A program made the translations under genes and the position numbers. A DNA stretch of 22,500 nucleotides. It comes from Symbiodinium natans (taxonomy: Eukaryota > Sar > Dinophyceae > Suessiales > Symbiodiniaceae). The DNA is taken from assembly GCA_905221605.1 (NCBI GenBank), contig CAJNDS010002547.1:170001-192500 (forward strand), given 5' to 3'. Below the pieces are notes generated by a model that had not been told where the DNA came from, did no database searches, and saw only the letters and a list, made by a program, of their open reading frames with translations. Shown piece after piece: positions 1 through 6,999 of this stretch; positions within the stretch are counted from its first letter, which is position 1; each line of letters opens with the position of its first letter.

Positions 1-238
1 ATTGTCCCACTTGGCAGGGGAAAGCTGTTTCGTGAAAATGTCTGCGAGGCAAAACAAGTTTACTTTATGCGTCCTTGAGATGCGGCGAAGCTTTGGGGAC
101 AACCCCTTGCGAGCTATGATGATTGTTGCTTGGTTGTCTTCATGGACAGTCATCTGCATGGTTCTGCCAAGAAGCGTATCCCACAAGCTAAGGGCTGGAA
201 TCCGGCTGGAAGTCCTTCGCCGTAAATTAGGCCAGCGA
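1..238 (-). pseudogene. Ty1/copia RNase H C-terminal part, frameshifted and internally deleted
   Basis: Reverse-strand reading gives the end of a copia RNase H. LIYGEGLPA lies in one frame (about 202-232) and LSLWDTLLGRTMQMTVHEDN in another. These are followed by QATII, SPKLRRISRTHKVNL (from about 98 down to 56) and ADIFTKQLSPAKW (45-28 and on to the edge). The HEDNQ aspartate (136-138) is the third RNase H acid. Two small indels around 195-238 move the frame away from the upstream part that ends TESEIVSLA. In intact copia elements about 25-30 residues normally separate HKVNL from ADIFTK; here only FCL remains, so an in-frame deletion sits near 46-55. The element continues past the left edge. 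Family call is firm; the protein is dead. Confidence 0.8.
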
Positions 239-889
239 GACTATCTCAGACTCCGTGGTGGATCCGGACGTTGCAGTCTGGCGTTTACTAACCCAAGCTG
301 AGGGGAAGAACGTATTAGGACCTGAAAGTACTAAGTATCCCCCTGAGGCGCTGCGTGCGTGGGCCTTTTCGCCGGCAAAGTCTGCATCTACACACAAAGA
401 CAACTTTAGATCATCTGGGCTGTCTCCAACATGCCCCACCAAGCGATGATACTTTGTGCTATCTGTGTAGCAAGTGAGTCGATGTGCCTGGCGGTCGTTG
501 TTGCGGGACCATTTCTGCACGCAGGTTGCCAGGTCACCAAGGCGCCCCAACCACAATGCTTTCATTAGTAACTTGCAGGCAGCGGGCGCAAGCTCACCAG
601 TGACTTCATCATCTGATTGTGGCAGCGACCGCTCAGGGCAGAAGGGCGTTTGGGCGAACTTTAGCTTCTTGGAGCCTGTCACAGACAAGTATAGATTTAC
701 GGTCTGTTGCGCGTAGTCGACCATGTCAAATGACATTGCGTCCTTAGCGGCGGCAACGGACGGGGTGTCTGAAGTCTCGCCTTCTCCACCTACATCAACG
801 ATGTAGTGGTTGCGCCCCAAAACACGGAAGACGGGCTCCGGCGGCTCAACCTCGACCAGAGCTGTTAACTCGCCCCAGAAGGCCTGGTG
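227..889 (-). pseudogene. Ty1/copia pol, RT C-terminus, connection and RNase H core
   Basis: This is an open reverse-strand frame. Its listed start at 820 is a TTG codon, and the frame actually continues upstream to the amber at 890-892, so no start is implied. It reads HQAFWGELTALVEVEPPEPV then VLGRNHYIVDV, the usual copia stretch after YVDD. It then passes through the connection into RNase H: LTCYTDSTKYHRLVGHVGDS, CVDADFAGE (first acid, codon at 380-382), SASGGYLVLSG, WVSKRQTATSGSTTESE (second acid). It ends at a TAA just after SLA because of an indel. The role in a live element is copying of retrotransposon RNA and removal of the RNA strand. It is in the same frame as the piece at 890-1141, so one nonsense change separates the two. 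Confidence 0.85.
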
Positions 890-1141
890 CTATTCTACTG
901 GGCCTGACAACGTCAGGTCGTCAACATAGGTCGACAAGAGAATGCGATTGGCGAACCAGTAGTTTCCAGGAAACTCTGGCACCTCTTTGCCCCCTAGGCC
1001 CCTAATTATGTATGCTGGATGCTGCTCCCAAAGGCCTCCTGCATCTGGGTGGCCATAAAGCGCACAGAGTAGCAACCTCGCGCTAGCAACCTGAGCGGCA
1101 GCTATTTCGATAGAGGCGCGGAGTGGCGTTGAACACAGAGG
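890..1141 (-). pseudogene. Ty1/copia reverse transcriptase fragment with YVDD box, ends in amber
   Basis: The reverse-strand frame contains CALYGHPDAGGLWEQH, the well-conserved copia RT palm segment, and LLSTYVDDLTLSGPVE. The catalytic YVDD is at 917-928. A TAG at 890-892 interrupts the protein directly after SGPVE, whereas the conserved sequence continues in the same frame beyond it. Upstream the frame is open as far as a TAG at 1142-1144 (S-A-R-L-P-T-S-C direction), but homology-like sequence is only clear from about 1075. The TTG at 1073-1075 is just an internal Leu. Non-functional as it stands. Confidence 0.85.
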
Positions 1142-1318
1142 CTAGATCTACCCACTGTCTTTGGGACAGCTCAAAGGGATTTATTTGCTCTGTGGCGCTG
1201 TCGGCTGCTGTAGGCTCGGGCGCCTCTGCAACACGCTGCCCTGTCAGGGGAGGAGCGTTGGGGTTAGCCGAAACTAGAACCCAAACGCCCTGGGGATCTA
1301 CACGAACTGTAGGGTAGG
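1130..1318 (-). pseudogene. Upstream copia polyprotein piece in a different frame
   Basis: Read on the reverse strand, a frame of about 60 codons runs VRVDPQGVWVLVSANPNAPP, later TEQINPFELSQRQWVDLASV, then FNATPRLYR. It lies immediately before the RT fragment but in another frame, so an indel near 1130 separates them. Composition is protein-like and the position fits the N-terminal RT or pre-RT linker of the same element. I do not recognise a defined domain in it. Confidence 0.45.
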
Positions 1319-1514
1319 TTCATGCCCCTTTGGCAGGAAGCGGAGTCTCGACAGAGTGCGCGGGCCCGCTGCTCGAAGCAGAAGGCTCTCCCATATGGAC
1401 GGTGGCTCGATATGAGCTGGTGTTCCCTTGTCCCTTGCTGTTGGTGTCGCGCCAGACTTCGCCTCCGGATTTGCAGCTGGCACGGGCTTTGGCTTAACCG
1501 CGGACGTCTGCTGC

Positions 1515-1740
1515 TGTCCCTTTCCCTTGCTTTTGCCTTTCGTGCCAAAGCCGCTGCCACTGCCGGCCGTTCGTCCAGTACACCTGCTCCACGGCCTCGA
1601 TGTACGTGTCCGCGCCGGTGCTCTGCAGCTGCCTAAAGTCTTTCTTCCCTTGTCAGGGCAAAACCGAAACGGCGACGGGCCTCGGCGATAGCAAAGTCTT
1701 GGCACTCGTAACACTGCTGACATCGCTTTCGCTCGCCACT
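1515..1740 (-). pseudogene. Copia gag/protease-side remnant, frameshifted
   Basis: Two reverse-strand frames carry successive protein-like pieces. The first begins SGERKRCQQCYECQDFAIAE and continues ARRRFGFALTREE. After a frame change it continues KKDFRQLQSTGADTYIEAVE, QVYWTNGRQWQRLWHERQKQ, GKGTAADVRG and a stop. The C-x2-C-x2-C spacing hints at a damaged metal-binding knuckle, but no complete CCHC is seen. The longer frame at 1298-1723 looks like an out-of-phase shadow of this. Assignment rests on position 5' of the copia RT on the same strand, so it is inferential. Confidence 0.4.
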
Positions 1741-2120
1741 CCTTTCACCTCTGGGCGCGCCCATCAGAGTGGGGAGCGACCCCTCGTCCGGGCGCTCCCC
1801 TTTGCACGCTTAACCCTTAGCAGCCCCTTGCAGGGCTACTGGGTGCTAGGTTTCCTAGCTTAGGCACCGCAGTAGGTTTCAACTAAGAGAGCTTACGGGC
1901 TGATAACCAGATAAGCCAACAAGACACAACCGGGGGAGGCCTACCGCAGCCATTTAACTGCATTAGACCTTCACCTTTTTCTATGTGCCTTGAGCCAAAT
2001 ACATTGTCCTTCGCTGAGTGAAACTACATGCACAGTATGGCCTACACCTCACTACCACGAGGGCCCAGTAGCTATGACTTACTACACCACTACTAGGTGC
2101 TAAGGGGTCGCTATTTCTTA
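1741..2120 (-). other. Probable untranslated leader/LTR side of the copia relic
   Basis: No coding frame is convincing here. On the reverse strand CTGGTTATCA (1901-1910) resembles an initiator-Met tRNA primer-binding site (TGGTATCA) with one extra T. A 14-bp imperfect direct repeat, CTACTGGGTGCTAG at about 1837 and CTACTAGGTGCTAA at about 2090, brackets part of the stretch. No matching 3' LTR is in the window, so LTR boundaries cannot be set. The telomere-type repeats begin right after it. Confidence 0.25.
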
Positions 2121-2123
2121 ACT

Positions 2124-2230
2124 CCCTAAACCCTAAACCCTAAACACTAAACATATACCCTAAACCCTAAACCCTATGTCCAAAACCCTAAACCCTAAAT
2201 CCTGAACCCTGAACCCTAAACCCTAAACCC
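2124..2230 (-). repeat. CCCTAAA array, degenerate
   Basis: First telomere-type array. About 14 units of CCCTAAA with variants such as AACACTA and CCTGAAC. With the G-strand array at 2314 it brackets a 70-bp unique spacer in outward-facing (cap-like) orientation. Confidence 0.9.
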
Positions 2231-2233
2231 GAT

Positions 2234-2305
2234 GGGCTGGGGACAGGCACAGCGAAGCATCAAGGAGGTCATGTCGCGGAGCTGATCGCCGCAGTCTTTC
2301 GGGGG
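2234..2305 (+). other. Spacer with open frame, possible gene scrap
   Basis: The frame reads GLGTGTAKHQGGHVAELIAA then VFRG and runs into a G13 tract (2301-2313). It lies between a C-strand array on the left and a G-strand array on the right. Openness over 24 codons is not significant by itself. Confidence 0.2.
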
Positions 2306-2313
2306 GGGGGGGG

Positions 2314-2505
2314 TTTAGAATTTAGGGTTTAGGGTTGGGCTTTTGATGGGTTTTGTTCGGGGCTGTAGGGGGTTTGCGGGGTTTAGGGTTTAGGGGAGTT
2401 TTAGGGTTTTAGGTTTCGGGGTTGTAGGGGTTTAGGGGTTTAGGGGTTTAGGGGTTTAGGGTCTAGGGGTTAGGCTTTAGGGTTTTAGGGTTAAGGGGCT
2501 GAGGA
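2314..2505 (+). repeat. TTTAGGG array, degenerate
   Basis: G-strand telomere-type repeats with many variants (TTTAGGGG, TTTTAGG, TTGGG), starting directly after a 13-base G run at 2301-2313. Confidence 0.85.
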
Positions 2506-2510
2506 AGGGC

Positions 2511-2585
2511 ATGACCGGGTGGTTCCATGTCCTCAGCCGTTCGCAGCAGTTCTTCCGGGGCCTCCTGAAGAGATGGGTTTCGGGT
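2511..2585 (+). other. Spacer with ATG-initiated open frame
   Basis: An ATG at 2511 opens MTGWFHVLSRSQQFFRGLLK then RWVSG before the frame enters the next array (2579-2616). Amphipathic, protein-like composition. No family recognised, and it could be chance. Confidence 0.2.
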
Positions 2586-2617
2586 TTAGGGTTTAGGGTT
2601 TGGGTTTAGGGTTGATG

Positions 2618-2719
2618 GGTTTTCTTCTACTGGTTCTTAGCACCAGTCACAAGGAGAAGGACAGGATTGCAACACCTACCCAGGGCGATCCGGTCCAACG
2701 GAAGCCGCGCTTGGTAATC
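2618..2719 (+). other. Spacer with open frame, possible exon scrap
   Basis: The 34-codon frame reads GFLLLVLSTSHKEKDRIATP then TQGDPVQRKPRLVI. A hydrophobic start followed by a charged segment is protein-like. It is flanked by G-strand arrays on both sides. Family unknown. Confidence 0.25.
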
Positions 2720-2720
2720 A

Positions 2721-2820
2721 GGGTTTGAGGGTTTAGGGTTTAGGGTTTAGGGTTTAGGGTTTAGGGTTTAGGGTTTAGGGTTTTAGGTTTAGGGTTTAGG
2801 GTTTAGGGTAGGGTTTAGGG
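2721..2820 (+). repeat. TTTAGGG array
   Basis: Roughly 13 units, mostly perfect, interrupted once by a short GTAGGG unit. Confidence 0.95.
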
Positions 2821-2822
2821 TC

Positions 2823-2894
2823 AAAGGACTTGGTTTGAAAGGATGCAGCCACAATGTCGGCGTCGATCCCAATATCTACCCTTTAAAGGATTAA
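2823..2894 (+). other. Spacer, open frame ending in TAA
   Basis: Reads KGLGLKGCSHNVGVDPNIYP then LKD and a TAA at 2892-2894. The rest of the spacer to 2988 has no frame I trust. Possible 3' end of a coding piece; low certainty. Confidence 0.2.
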
Positions 2895-2988
2895 TTCTCC
2901 GGTCACTTCTCTGCATGATGGTCCCCTGTTGGGGTAGTCAAAAGGCGGCCCGTTTATATTTAGGTACCCAAAAGAGACCCTCCCTACA

Positions 2989-3018
2989 CCCTAAACCCTA
3001 AACCCTAAACCCTAAACC
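2989..3018 (-). repeat. Short CCCTAAA array
   Basis: Four units. Left cap of a 72-bp spacer whose right side is the G-strand array at 3092. Confidence 0.85.
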
Positions 3019-3093
3019 TATAGGCGCCCCATCCATATCGCTCTCCTCCGCATTCTCAATGATGCCTCTCGGCACGCCACCTGAGCCAAGGGG
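3019..3093 (-). other. Spacer with reverse-strand coding-like frame
   Basis: The reverse frame reads PLGSGGVPRGIIENAEESDM then DGAPI, an acidic, soluble-protein-like composition. It is bounded by CCCTAAA on the left and TTTAGGG on the right. No family recognised. Confidence 0.3.
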
Positions 3094-3250
3094 TTAGGGT
3101 TTAGTTAGGGTTTAGGGTTTAGGGGTTGGAATCAGGGTTTAGGGTTTAGGGATTAGGTCAGGTTTCAGGGTGTCAGCGCGCGCTCTACAGGGTAAACCCC
3201 CAACCCGAAACCCTAACCCCTAACCCTAAACCCGAAACCCTAAACCCTGA
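3092..3250. repeat. G-strand array meeting a C-strand array
   Basis: TTTAGGG-type repeats (3092-3172) are followed by AGCGCGCGCT (3175-3184, a perfect 10-bp palindrome), then CCCTAAA-type repeats (about 3190-3250). This is a head-to-head arrangement with a short linker of about 18 bp. Confidence 0.75.
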
Positions 3251-3320
3251 ACTCTACTTCAACCGTAGGGATCGGTGAGCGTTTGCCATGCAGCTGCAAA
3301 GCCACAAACTCTCCACTCGA

Positions 3321-3398
3321 ACCCAAACCCTAAACCCTAAACCCTAAACGCTAAACCCTAAACCCTAAACGTTAAACCCAAACCCTAAACTCTAAATC
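3321..3398 (-). repeat. CCCTAAA array
   Basis: About 11 units with a few point variants (CGCTAAA, CGTTAAA). The 70-bp spacer before it (3251-3320) has a reverse frame FEWRVCGFAAAWQTLTDPYG ending in TGA, which may be chance. Confidence 0.9.
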
Positions 3399-3497
3399 CT
3401 CTGGGAAGAGGCCCTGAGCAACGCTTTCCACCTCGAACCTGATTCCCTAAGAGTCAAACCTTGCATGACCCTTGGCCTATTGTTTTGCTTAATAAGG
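3399..3497 (+). other. Spacer with coding-like frame running into poly-C
   Basis: The 33-codon frame reads LWEEALSNAFHLEPDSLRVK then PCMTLGLLFCLIR and reaches an 18-base C run (3499-3516). The first half looks like a helical soluble protein. The 3463-3597 stretch also resembles 4394-4490 (separate entry), so part of this may be a dispersed repeat and not an exon. Confidence 0.3.
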
Positions 3498-3597
3498 ACC
3501 CCCCCCCCCCCCCCCCAAGAAAAAATAAAACTTCCGATGAGGGCAATATGGAGATCTTTGTTTTAATTTGCTGAGGGTTCCTAAGCAAATAGTAGCA
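3463..3597 (+). repeat. Dispersed repeat, copy 1 (diverged)
   Basis: It shares ordered blocks with 4394-4490: CATG followed by a CCTT/GGC stretch, TTAATAAGG (3489-3497 vs 4419-4427), ATGAGGGC (3537-3544 vs 4453-4460) and AAGCAAATAGT near the end. Internal spacing differs and copy 1 contains the C18 run. CAAATAGTAG recurs at 12811-12820. The rest of the gap to 3718 shows nothing recognisable. Confidence 0.4.
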
Positions 3598-3828
3598 ACA
3601 ACCCAAAAACTCTAAACCCCAACGCGCCGCAAACCCTGAGGAAAGAAAGCAACTCAGTCCTGCACTTAAGCCCTATGACATAGGGGCTTGCGCTAGAAAT
3701 GGCCCTATGGGACCCTACAAGCCCTAAACCCTAAACCCCTGAACCCTAAACTCAAAATCATAAGCAGACAGCCCATATACCCACACCCAAAATCCACAAC
3801 CCCCAACCCATCTACGTCCAGGTCAACG

Positions 3829-4026
3829 GGGTTTAGGGTTTAGGGTTTGGGGTTTAGGGCTTCGGGCTTAGGGGTTATGGGTTAGGGTTTAGGGTTTAGG
3901 GTTTGGGGTTTAGGGTTTAGGGTTTAGGGTTTAGGGTTTAGGGTTTAGGGTTTAGGGTTGAGGGTTTAGGGTTTAGGGTTTAGGGTTTAGGGTTTAGGGT
4001 TTAGGGTTTAGGGTTTAGGGTTTAGG
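3829..4026 (+). repeat. TTTAGGG array
   Basis: About 28 units. The first third is degenerate, the rest nearly perfect. A short CCCTAAA block lies at 3719-3751, so the spacer 3752-3828 (AC-rich, no convincing frame) is in cap-like orientation. Confidence 0.95.
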
Positions 4027-4086
4027 GCTAGCCTCGCCCTGGCTCCGGCTCATGGCTTCGATGATCTGGGCCAAGAACTCCTCACA
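4027..4086 (-). other. Spacer with reverse coding-like frame
   Basis: The reverse strand reads CEEFLAQIIEAMSRSQGEAS, a helix-like acidic peptide of 20 residues ending at the array boundary. No family call. Remaining spacer sequence to 4128 includes the 19-bp repeat GGCTTTTGTGGCCCCTTG region (4102-4120). Confidence 0.3.
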
Positions 4087-4101
4087 GGGCTAAGAGTGTC
4101 G

Positions 4102-4346
4102 AGGCTTTTGTGGCCCCTTGTATATCAATAGGGGTTTAGGGTTTAGGGCTAGGGTTTAGGGTTTAGGGTTTAGGGTTTAGGGTTTAGGGTTTAGGGTTTA
4201 GGGTTTAGGGTTTAGGGTTTAGGGTTTAGGGTTTAGGGTTTAGGGTTTAGGGTTTAGGGTTTAGGGTTTAGGGTTTAGGGTTTAGGGGGTTGAGGGTTGA
4301 GGGTTCAGGGTTTAGGGCTTAGCGTTTAGGCTTTTGTGGCCCCTTG
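4102..4346 (+). repeat. 19-bp direct repeat either side of a TTTAGGG array
   Basis: AGGCTTTTGTGGCCCCTTG occurs at 4102-4120 and again at 4328-4346, before and after the long array at 4129-4327. Sequence on either side of the two copies differs. It suggests duplication of one junction, or one site split by array growth. Confidence 0.85.
4129..4327 (+). repeat. TTTAGGG array, long near-perfect run
   Basis: Contains about 19 uninterrupted heptamers (roughly 4154-4286), then TTGAGGG and TTCAGGG variants. Confidence 0.95.
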
Positions 4347-4393
4347 AAAATGAAGAGGGGGTTTAGGGTAAGAACACCCCAAAACATGAAAAC

Positions 4394-4490
4394 ATGTAAC
4401 CTTTTTGGCTTACAGGGGTTAATAAGGGAACCCAAACCCTAAAAAAACGGGAATGAGGGCCTGCTCTGGGTCCTACTTAAGCAAATAGTG
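4394..4490 (+). repeat. Dispersed repeat, copy 2 (diverged)
   Basis: Partner of 3463-3597, with the same order of conserved blocks. The following unique DNA (4491-4595) has no frame I would defend. Two telomere heptamers sit at about 4596-4612. Confidence 0.4.
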
Positions 4491-4620
4491 GTCAGGGGGC
4501 GGCATCTGAGAATCCATCCTTGACTGGAGCGCTTGCAAAAGAAGGTCCCATAGATTTTGGTTAAATCTTGCATCCCAAAACATCCAGGCCCCTCGGTTTA
4601 GGGTTTAGGGTTACACCCTT

Positions 4621-4719
4621 CTAATCCAAATTACAGTCCTGCTCGTCACCGCCAGTGGCAGCAGCTTCCTGAATCATAGCCACAGCCCCAGGAAAAAGGA
4701 AAGCTGCCACATCATGCTG
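4621..4719 (-). pseudogene. Coding-like 3' end of a gene with stop (reverse strand)
   Basis: The reverse frame of 32 codons reads QHDVAAFLFPGAVAMIQEAA then ATGGDEQDCNLD and stops at TAG (4621-4623). A hydrophobic/alanine helix with an acidic tail is typical of a protein C-terminus. It begins exactly at the TTTAGGG array boundary (about 4724), so it is cut on its 5' side. Family unknown. Confidence 0.35.
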
Positions 4720-4723
4720 TTAT

Positions 4724-4950
4724 GTTTAGGGTTTAGGGTTTAGGCGTTAGGATTTAGGGTTTAGGGTTTAGGGTTTAGGGTTTAGGGTTTAGGGTTTAGG
4801 GTTTAGGGTTTAGGGTTTAGGGTTTAGGGGGTTTAGGGTTTAGGGGGTTTAGGGTTTAGGGTTTAGGGTTTAGGGTTTGGGGTTTGGGGTTTGGGGTTTA
4901 GGGTTTAGGGCTTAGGGCTTAGGGTCACACCCTTGGGCTTAGGGTTTAGG
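4724..4950 (+). repeat. TTTAGGG array with TTTGGGG patch
   Basis: About 30 units including a patch of TTTGGGG (near 4875-4895) and CTTAGGG variants, interrupted at about 4925-4936. Confidence 0.95.
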
Positions 4951-4951
4951 G

Positions 4952-5017
4952 AGATTTGAAGCGCTGAAGGTTTGTGGAGCCGAGGGCTACGACTTTTTTC
5001 ACTCTCGGGATGCTTAA
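4952..5017 (+). other. Spacer with coding-like frame ending in TAA
   Basis: Reads RFEALKVCGAEGYDFFHSRD then A and TAA at 5015-5017, directly after an array. Protein-like composition, no family. The DNA that follows (5018-5240) is unique and shows no supported gene. Confidence 0.25.
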
Positions 5018-5239
5018 GGCTAACTTCGAGCCTTCATAGGGGATTCGTGGGCTCGTTGTCTCAGCTTCGGGCTTTGGGGGCCACAGCTCTCAAGGTCTCG
5101 TGTGTGTTTTTTTTTTGAAGCGCTTGTTCAGTCAAGTCATCACACAGCGAGTGAGGTGCACTGTAAGCCTTCTTCTGCACGACCTAGGTGCGGAATACCC
5201 TGGGCCAAAAAAAGTTAACAACTCAATTTGGCTAGGAAT

Positions 5240-5376
5240 ATACATACATATATGTTTTTTTATACATATATATATATATATGTCTAGATGTATATATGTA
5301 TATGTATGTATATCTGTATATATGTATATATACATATATGTATATGTGTATATAGAAATACACAAATACACAAATA
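5240..5376 (+). repeat. AT/ATGT microsatellite tract
   Basis: Imperfect TA, TATG and TATATG repeats. They create open frames on both strands (IYIYVYI-type peptides), which I regard as artefacts of the repeat. Flanking 5377-5560 is unique, then C-rich. Confidence 0.9.
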
Positions 5377-5639
5377 GGTTAACTAAAGGCTACCTCATGT
5401 TTGCACTTGTTGCTTCTGGTTCGTCACCTGCAGAACCCAACACATCCCAACGTCCAAGGCCCTCATATCTCAAACCTCCAAAACCTTCAGCCCCAAACCC
5501 CAAACTGGACCCCAAGAACCTTAAATTAAACCTAAACCCCAAGCCCTAAACCGTAAACTACAAACACCCAGAGTCCTAAAGACTCAAAAACATAAACCCC
5601 GAACACCCAACCCCAAGGGCGTCAGCCGCTCAAGCCCCC

Positions 5640-5757
5640 TAAACTCCAAACCCCGAAACCCCGAAACCCAGAAACCCCAAAACCTAAAACCCTCAACCCT
5701 AAACCCTAAACCCTAAACCCTAAACCCTAAACCCTAAACCCTAAACCCTAAACCCCC
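5640..5757 (-). repeat. CCCTAAA array with degenerate left half
   Basis: Degenerate CCCCGAAA/CCCCAAA units from about 5520 grade into about 9 perfect CCCTAAA units (5694-5756). Left cap of the next spacer. Confidence 0.9.
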
Positions 5758-5889
5758 ATGTTCGGCCTCCCGCAGTTCTTGGGGAACCTCGTGGAGCGGC
5801 CTGGGGCAGAAGGCTTCCAGGCCCGAAGACATGCCCGTGAGCGTCAGAACGCAAGAGCCGGCACACTTGCCAGGATGACCCAAGTGTAG
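5758..5889 (+). other. Complete small ORF in a capped spacer, 43 codons
   Basis: ATG at the first base after the CCCTAAA array, TAG at 5887-5889. It starts MFGLPQFLGNLVERPGAEGF and continues QARRHARERQNARAG. The arginine-rich middle is helix-like. The spacer (5758-5905) is flanked by CCCTAAA on the left and TTTAGGG on the right, the arrangement of a fragment with telomeres on both ends. Whether it is transcribed is unknown. The ATG may simply be an internal Met of a captured exon. Confidence 0.3.
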
Positions 5890-5905
5890 TCCCCAAATTG
5901 TTTGT

Positions 5906-6009
5906 TTCGGGTTTAGGGTTTAGGGTTTAGGGTCTGGGGTTTGGGGTTGAGGGTTTAGGGCTTAGGGCTTAGGATTTAGGGTTTCGGGTTTAGGGTTTAG
6001 GGTTTAGGG
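5906..6009 (+). repeat. TTTAGGG array, variant-rich
   Basis: About 14 units including TTCGGG, TTTGGGG, TTGAGGG and CTTAGGG. Right cap of the spacer with the 43-codon ORF. Confidence 0.9.
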
Positions 6010-6144
6010 CAGTTTAATGTTATAGACTTCGGTCCGCAATACCCACAACTACCCGTTCGAACTGCAGAGTCCCCCCCCTACAATGGTTCTACAGGAGACC
6101 AGCACATCATTGCCGCAAGTGCACGGGATGGAAGGAAGGATGGC
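6010..6144 (+). other. Spacer open throughout, 45 codons
   Basis: Reads QFNVIDFGPQYPQLPVRTAE then SPPYNGSTGDQHIIAASARD. The frame is open from array to array (TTTAGGG on both sides, next block 6146-6206). Plausible exon piece, no family recognised. Confidence 0.3.
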
Positions 6145-6205
6145 TTAGGGTTTAGGGTTTCGGGTTTAGGGTTTAGGGTTTAGGGCTTCGGGTTTAGGGT
6201 TTCGG

Positions 6206-6325
6206 GTGGAGCCTCAGCCCCCAACCCTGAATCCCCCGAAAGCTGAGGGCAGTACTCCGCCTCCTGCGTCAAGGAAAGGTTTGAGGGCCGAGGGGGTCGA
6301 TTTGAATGTTCACGGAGAGTTCTAA
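6206..6325 (+). other. Spacer with coding-like frame ending in TAA, 39 codons
   Basis: Reads VEPQPPTLNPPKAEGSTPPP then ASRKGLRAEGVDLNVHGEF and TAA at 6323-6325. Proline-rich linker-like composition. Lies between the blocks at 6146-6206 and 6330-6347. Confidence 0.3.
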
Positions 6326-6347
6326 GTAGGGGTTTAGGGTTTAGGGT

Positions 6348-6446
6348 AAGCAGGGTTATAAGTTACAAGAACCCAACTAGTAAGGCAATAGCCGGATAAA
6401 ACAGTAGCTACCTGCTGCAAACCCCCCACACTACAACGACCCATAG
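6348..6446. other. Unique spacer, no supported gene
   Basis: AT-richer spacer with GTAGCTACCT-type words (compare 11572-11580 and AGCTACCT near 13791). No convincing frame. Confidence 0.4.
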
Positions 6447-6454
6447 GGTTTAGG

Positions 6455-6592
6455 GAGCTTCTCACCAGGCTAGGCTCGAGGACAGAATGTGGGCGTCGCT
6501 CTGAGCTCTACGAATGGTTGAAACTCATGGGCCTCTTTAGGGACGTCCACAGAGTCAAACCTGAGGCGTGCCTTCACTGGCACAATACCTAG
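6455..6592 (+). pseudogene. Possible LINE endonuclease (EEP-type) fragment
   Basis: The 45-codon frame reads ELLTRLGSRTECGRRSELYE, then WLKLMGLFRDVHRVKPEACL, then HWHNT and TAG at 6590-6592. The pattern of a helix, GLFRDVHRVKP and an aromatic HWHN resembles the last part of the APE-like endonuclease of non-LTR retrotransposons, where a D-xx-R-xx-P segment precedes F/Y-T-W and a serine-arginine-aspartate motif. Here the stop falls before that last motif, so the identification is partial. Bounded on the left by a single heptamer at about 6446-6455. Downstream unique DNA reaches 6631. Confidence 0.35.
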
Positions 6593-6631
6593 ACCTCTCA
6601 AGCCCCACGTATGTTTTCAGCTGCCGGACAG

Positions 6632-6672
6632 TAAACCCAACCCTAAACCCCTAAACCCTAAACCCTAAGCCC
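6632..6672 (-). repeat. Short CCCTAAA array
   Basis: Five to six units. The spacer to its right (6673-6847) has a reverse frame VPVLGPMLKDHATTLRTLSP ending in TGA (weak evidence) and ends at TTTGGGG repeats (6848-6871). Confidence 0.8.
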
Positions 6673-6871
6673 CTTTAACCCACAACGAGACAATCCTTGC
6701 AGGATTTATCACTCCGTCGGGCTCAGGGTTCTTAGGGTAGTTGCATGGTCCTTGAGCATCGGCCCTAAAACGGGGACCCCTTATGCAACACTTATGTACC
6801 CTAATCAACCCAAGGGCCAATCCTTCGGAACCCTTTAAAAAGGATAGGGGGTTTGGGGTTTGGGGTTTAGG

Positions 6872-6961
6872 GCTATGTCCTGCTCCTCCTCACAGCAGGG
6901 TGAGGTGTCTGCGGCAGTCGACTCCTTGGCAGCAGGGGTGGAAGAAAGCTGGAACTTCTAG
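6872..6961 (+). other. Spacer with coding-like frame ending in TAG, 29 codons
   Basis: Reads AMSCSSSQQGEVSAAVDSLA then AGVEESWNF and TAG at 6959-6961. It begins right at the end of the TTTGGGG block. Composition is that of a soluble helical tail. No family. Confidence 0.3.
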
Positions 6962-6999
6962 ATGGGCACTTTGAAGCCCTCCTCCTAAACGCTACAGCC

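Noticed and set aside
2-716. Forward-strand ORFs over the copia relic
   Set aside because: Antisense shadows of the clearly recognisable reverse-strand RT/RNase H.
1298-1723. 141-codon reverse ORF upstream of copia RT
   Set aside because: Mostly an out-of-phase reading of the better frames SGERKRCQQC and KKDFRQLQST. Arg/Ser-rich shadow.
5100-5549. 149-codon forward ORF through the AT microsatellite
   Set aside because: The middle is microsatellite peptide (IYIYV) and the end is degenerate CCCCAAA repeat. The reverse strand is open too.
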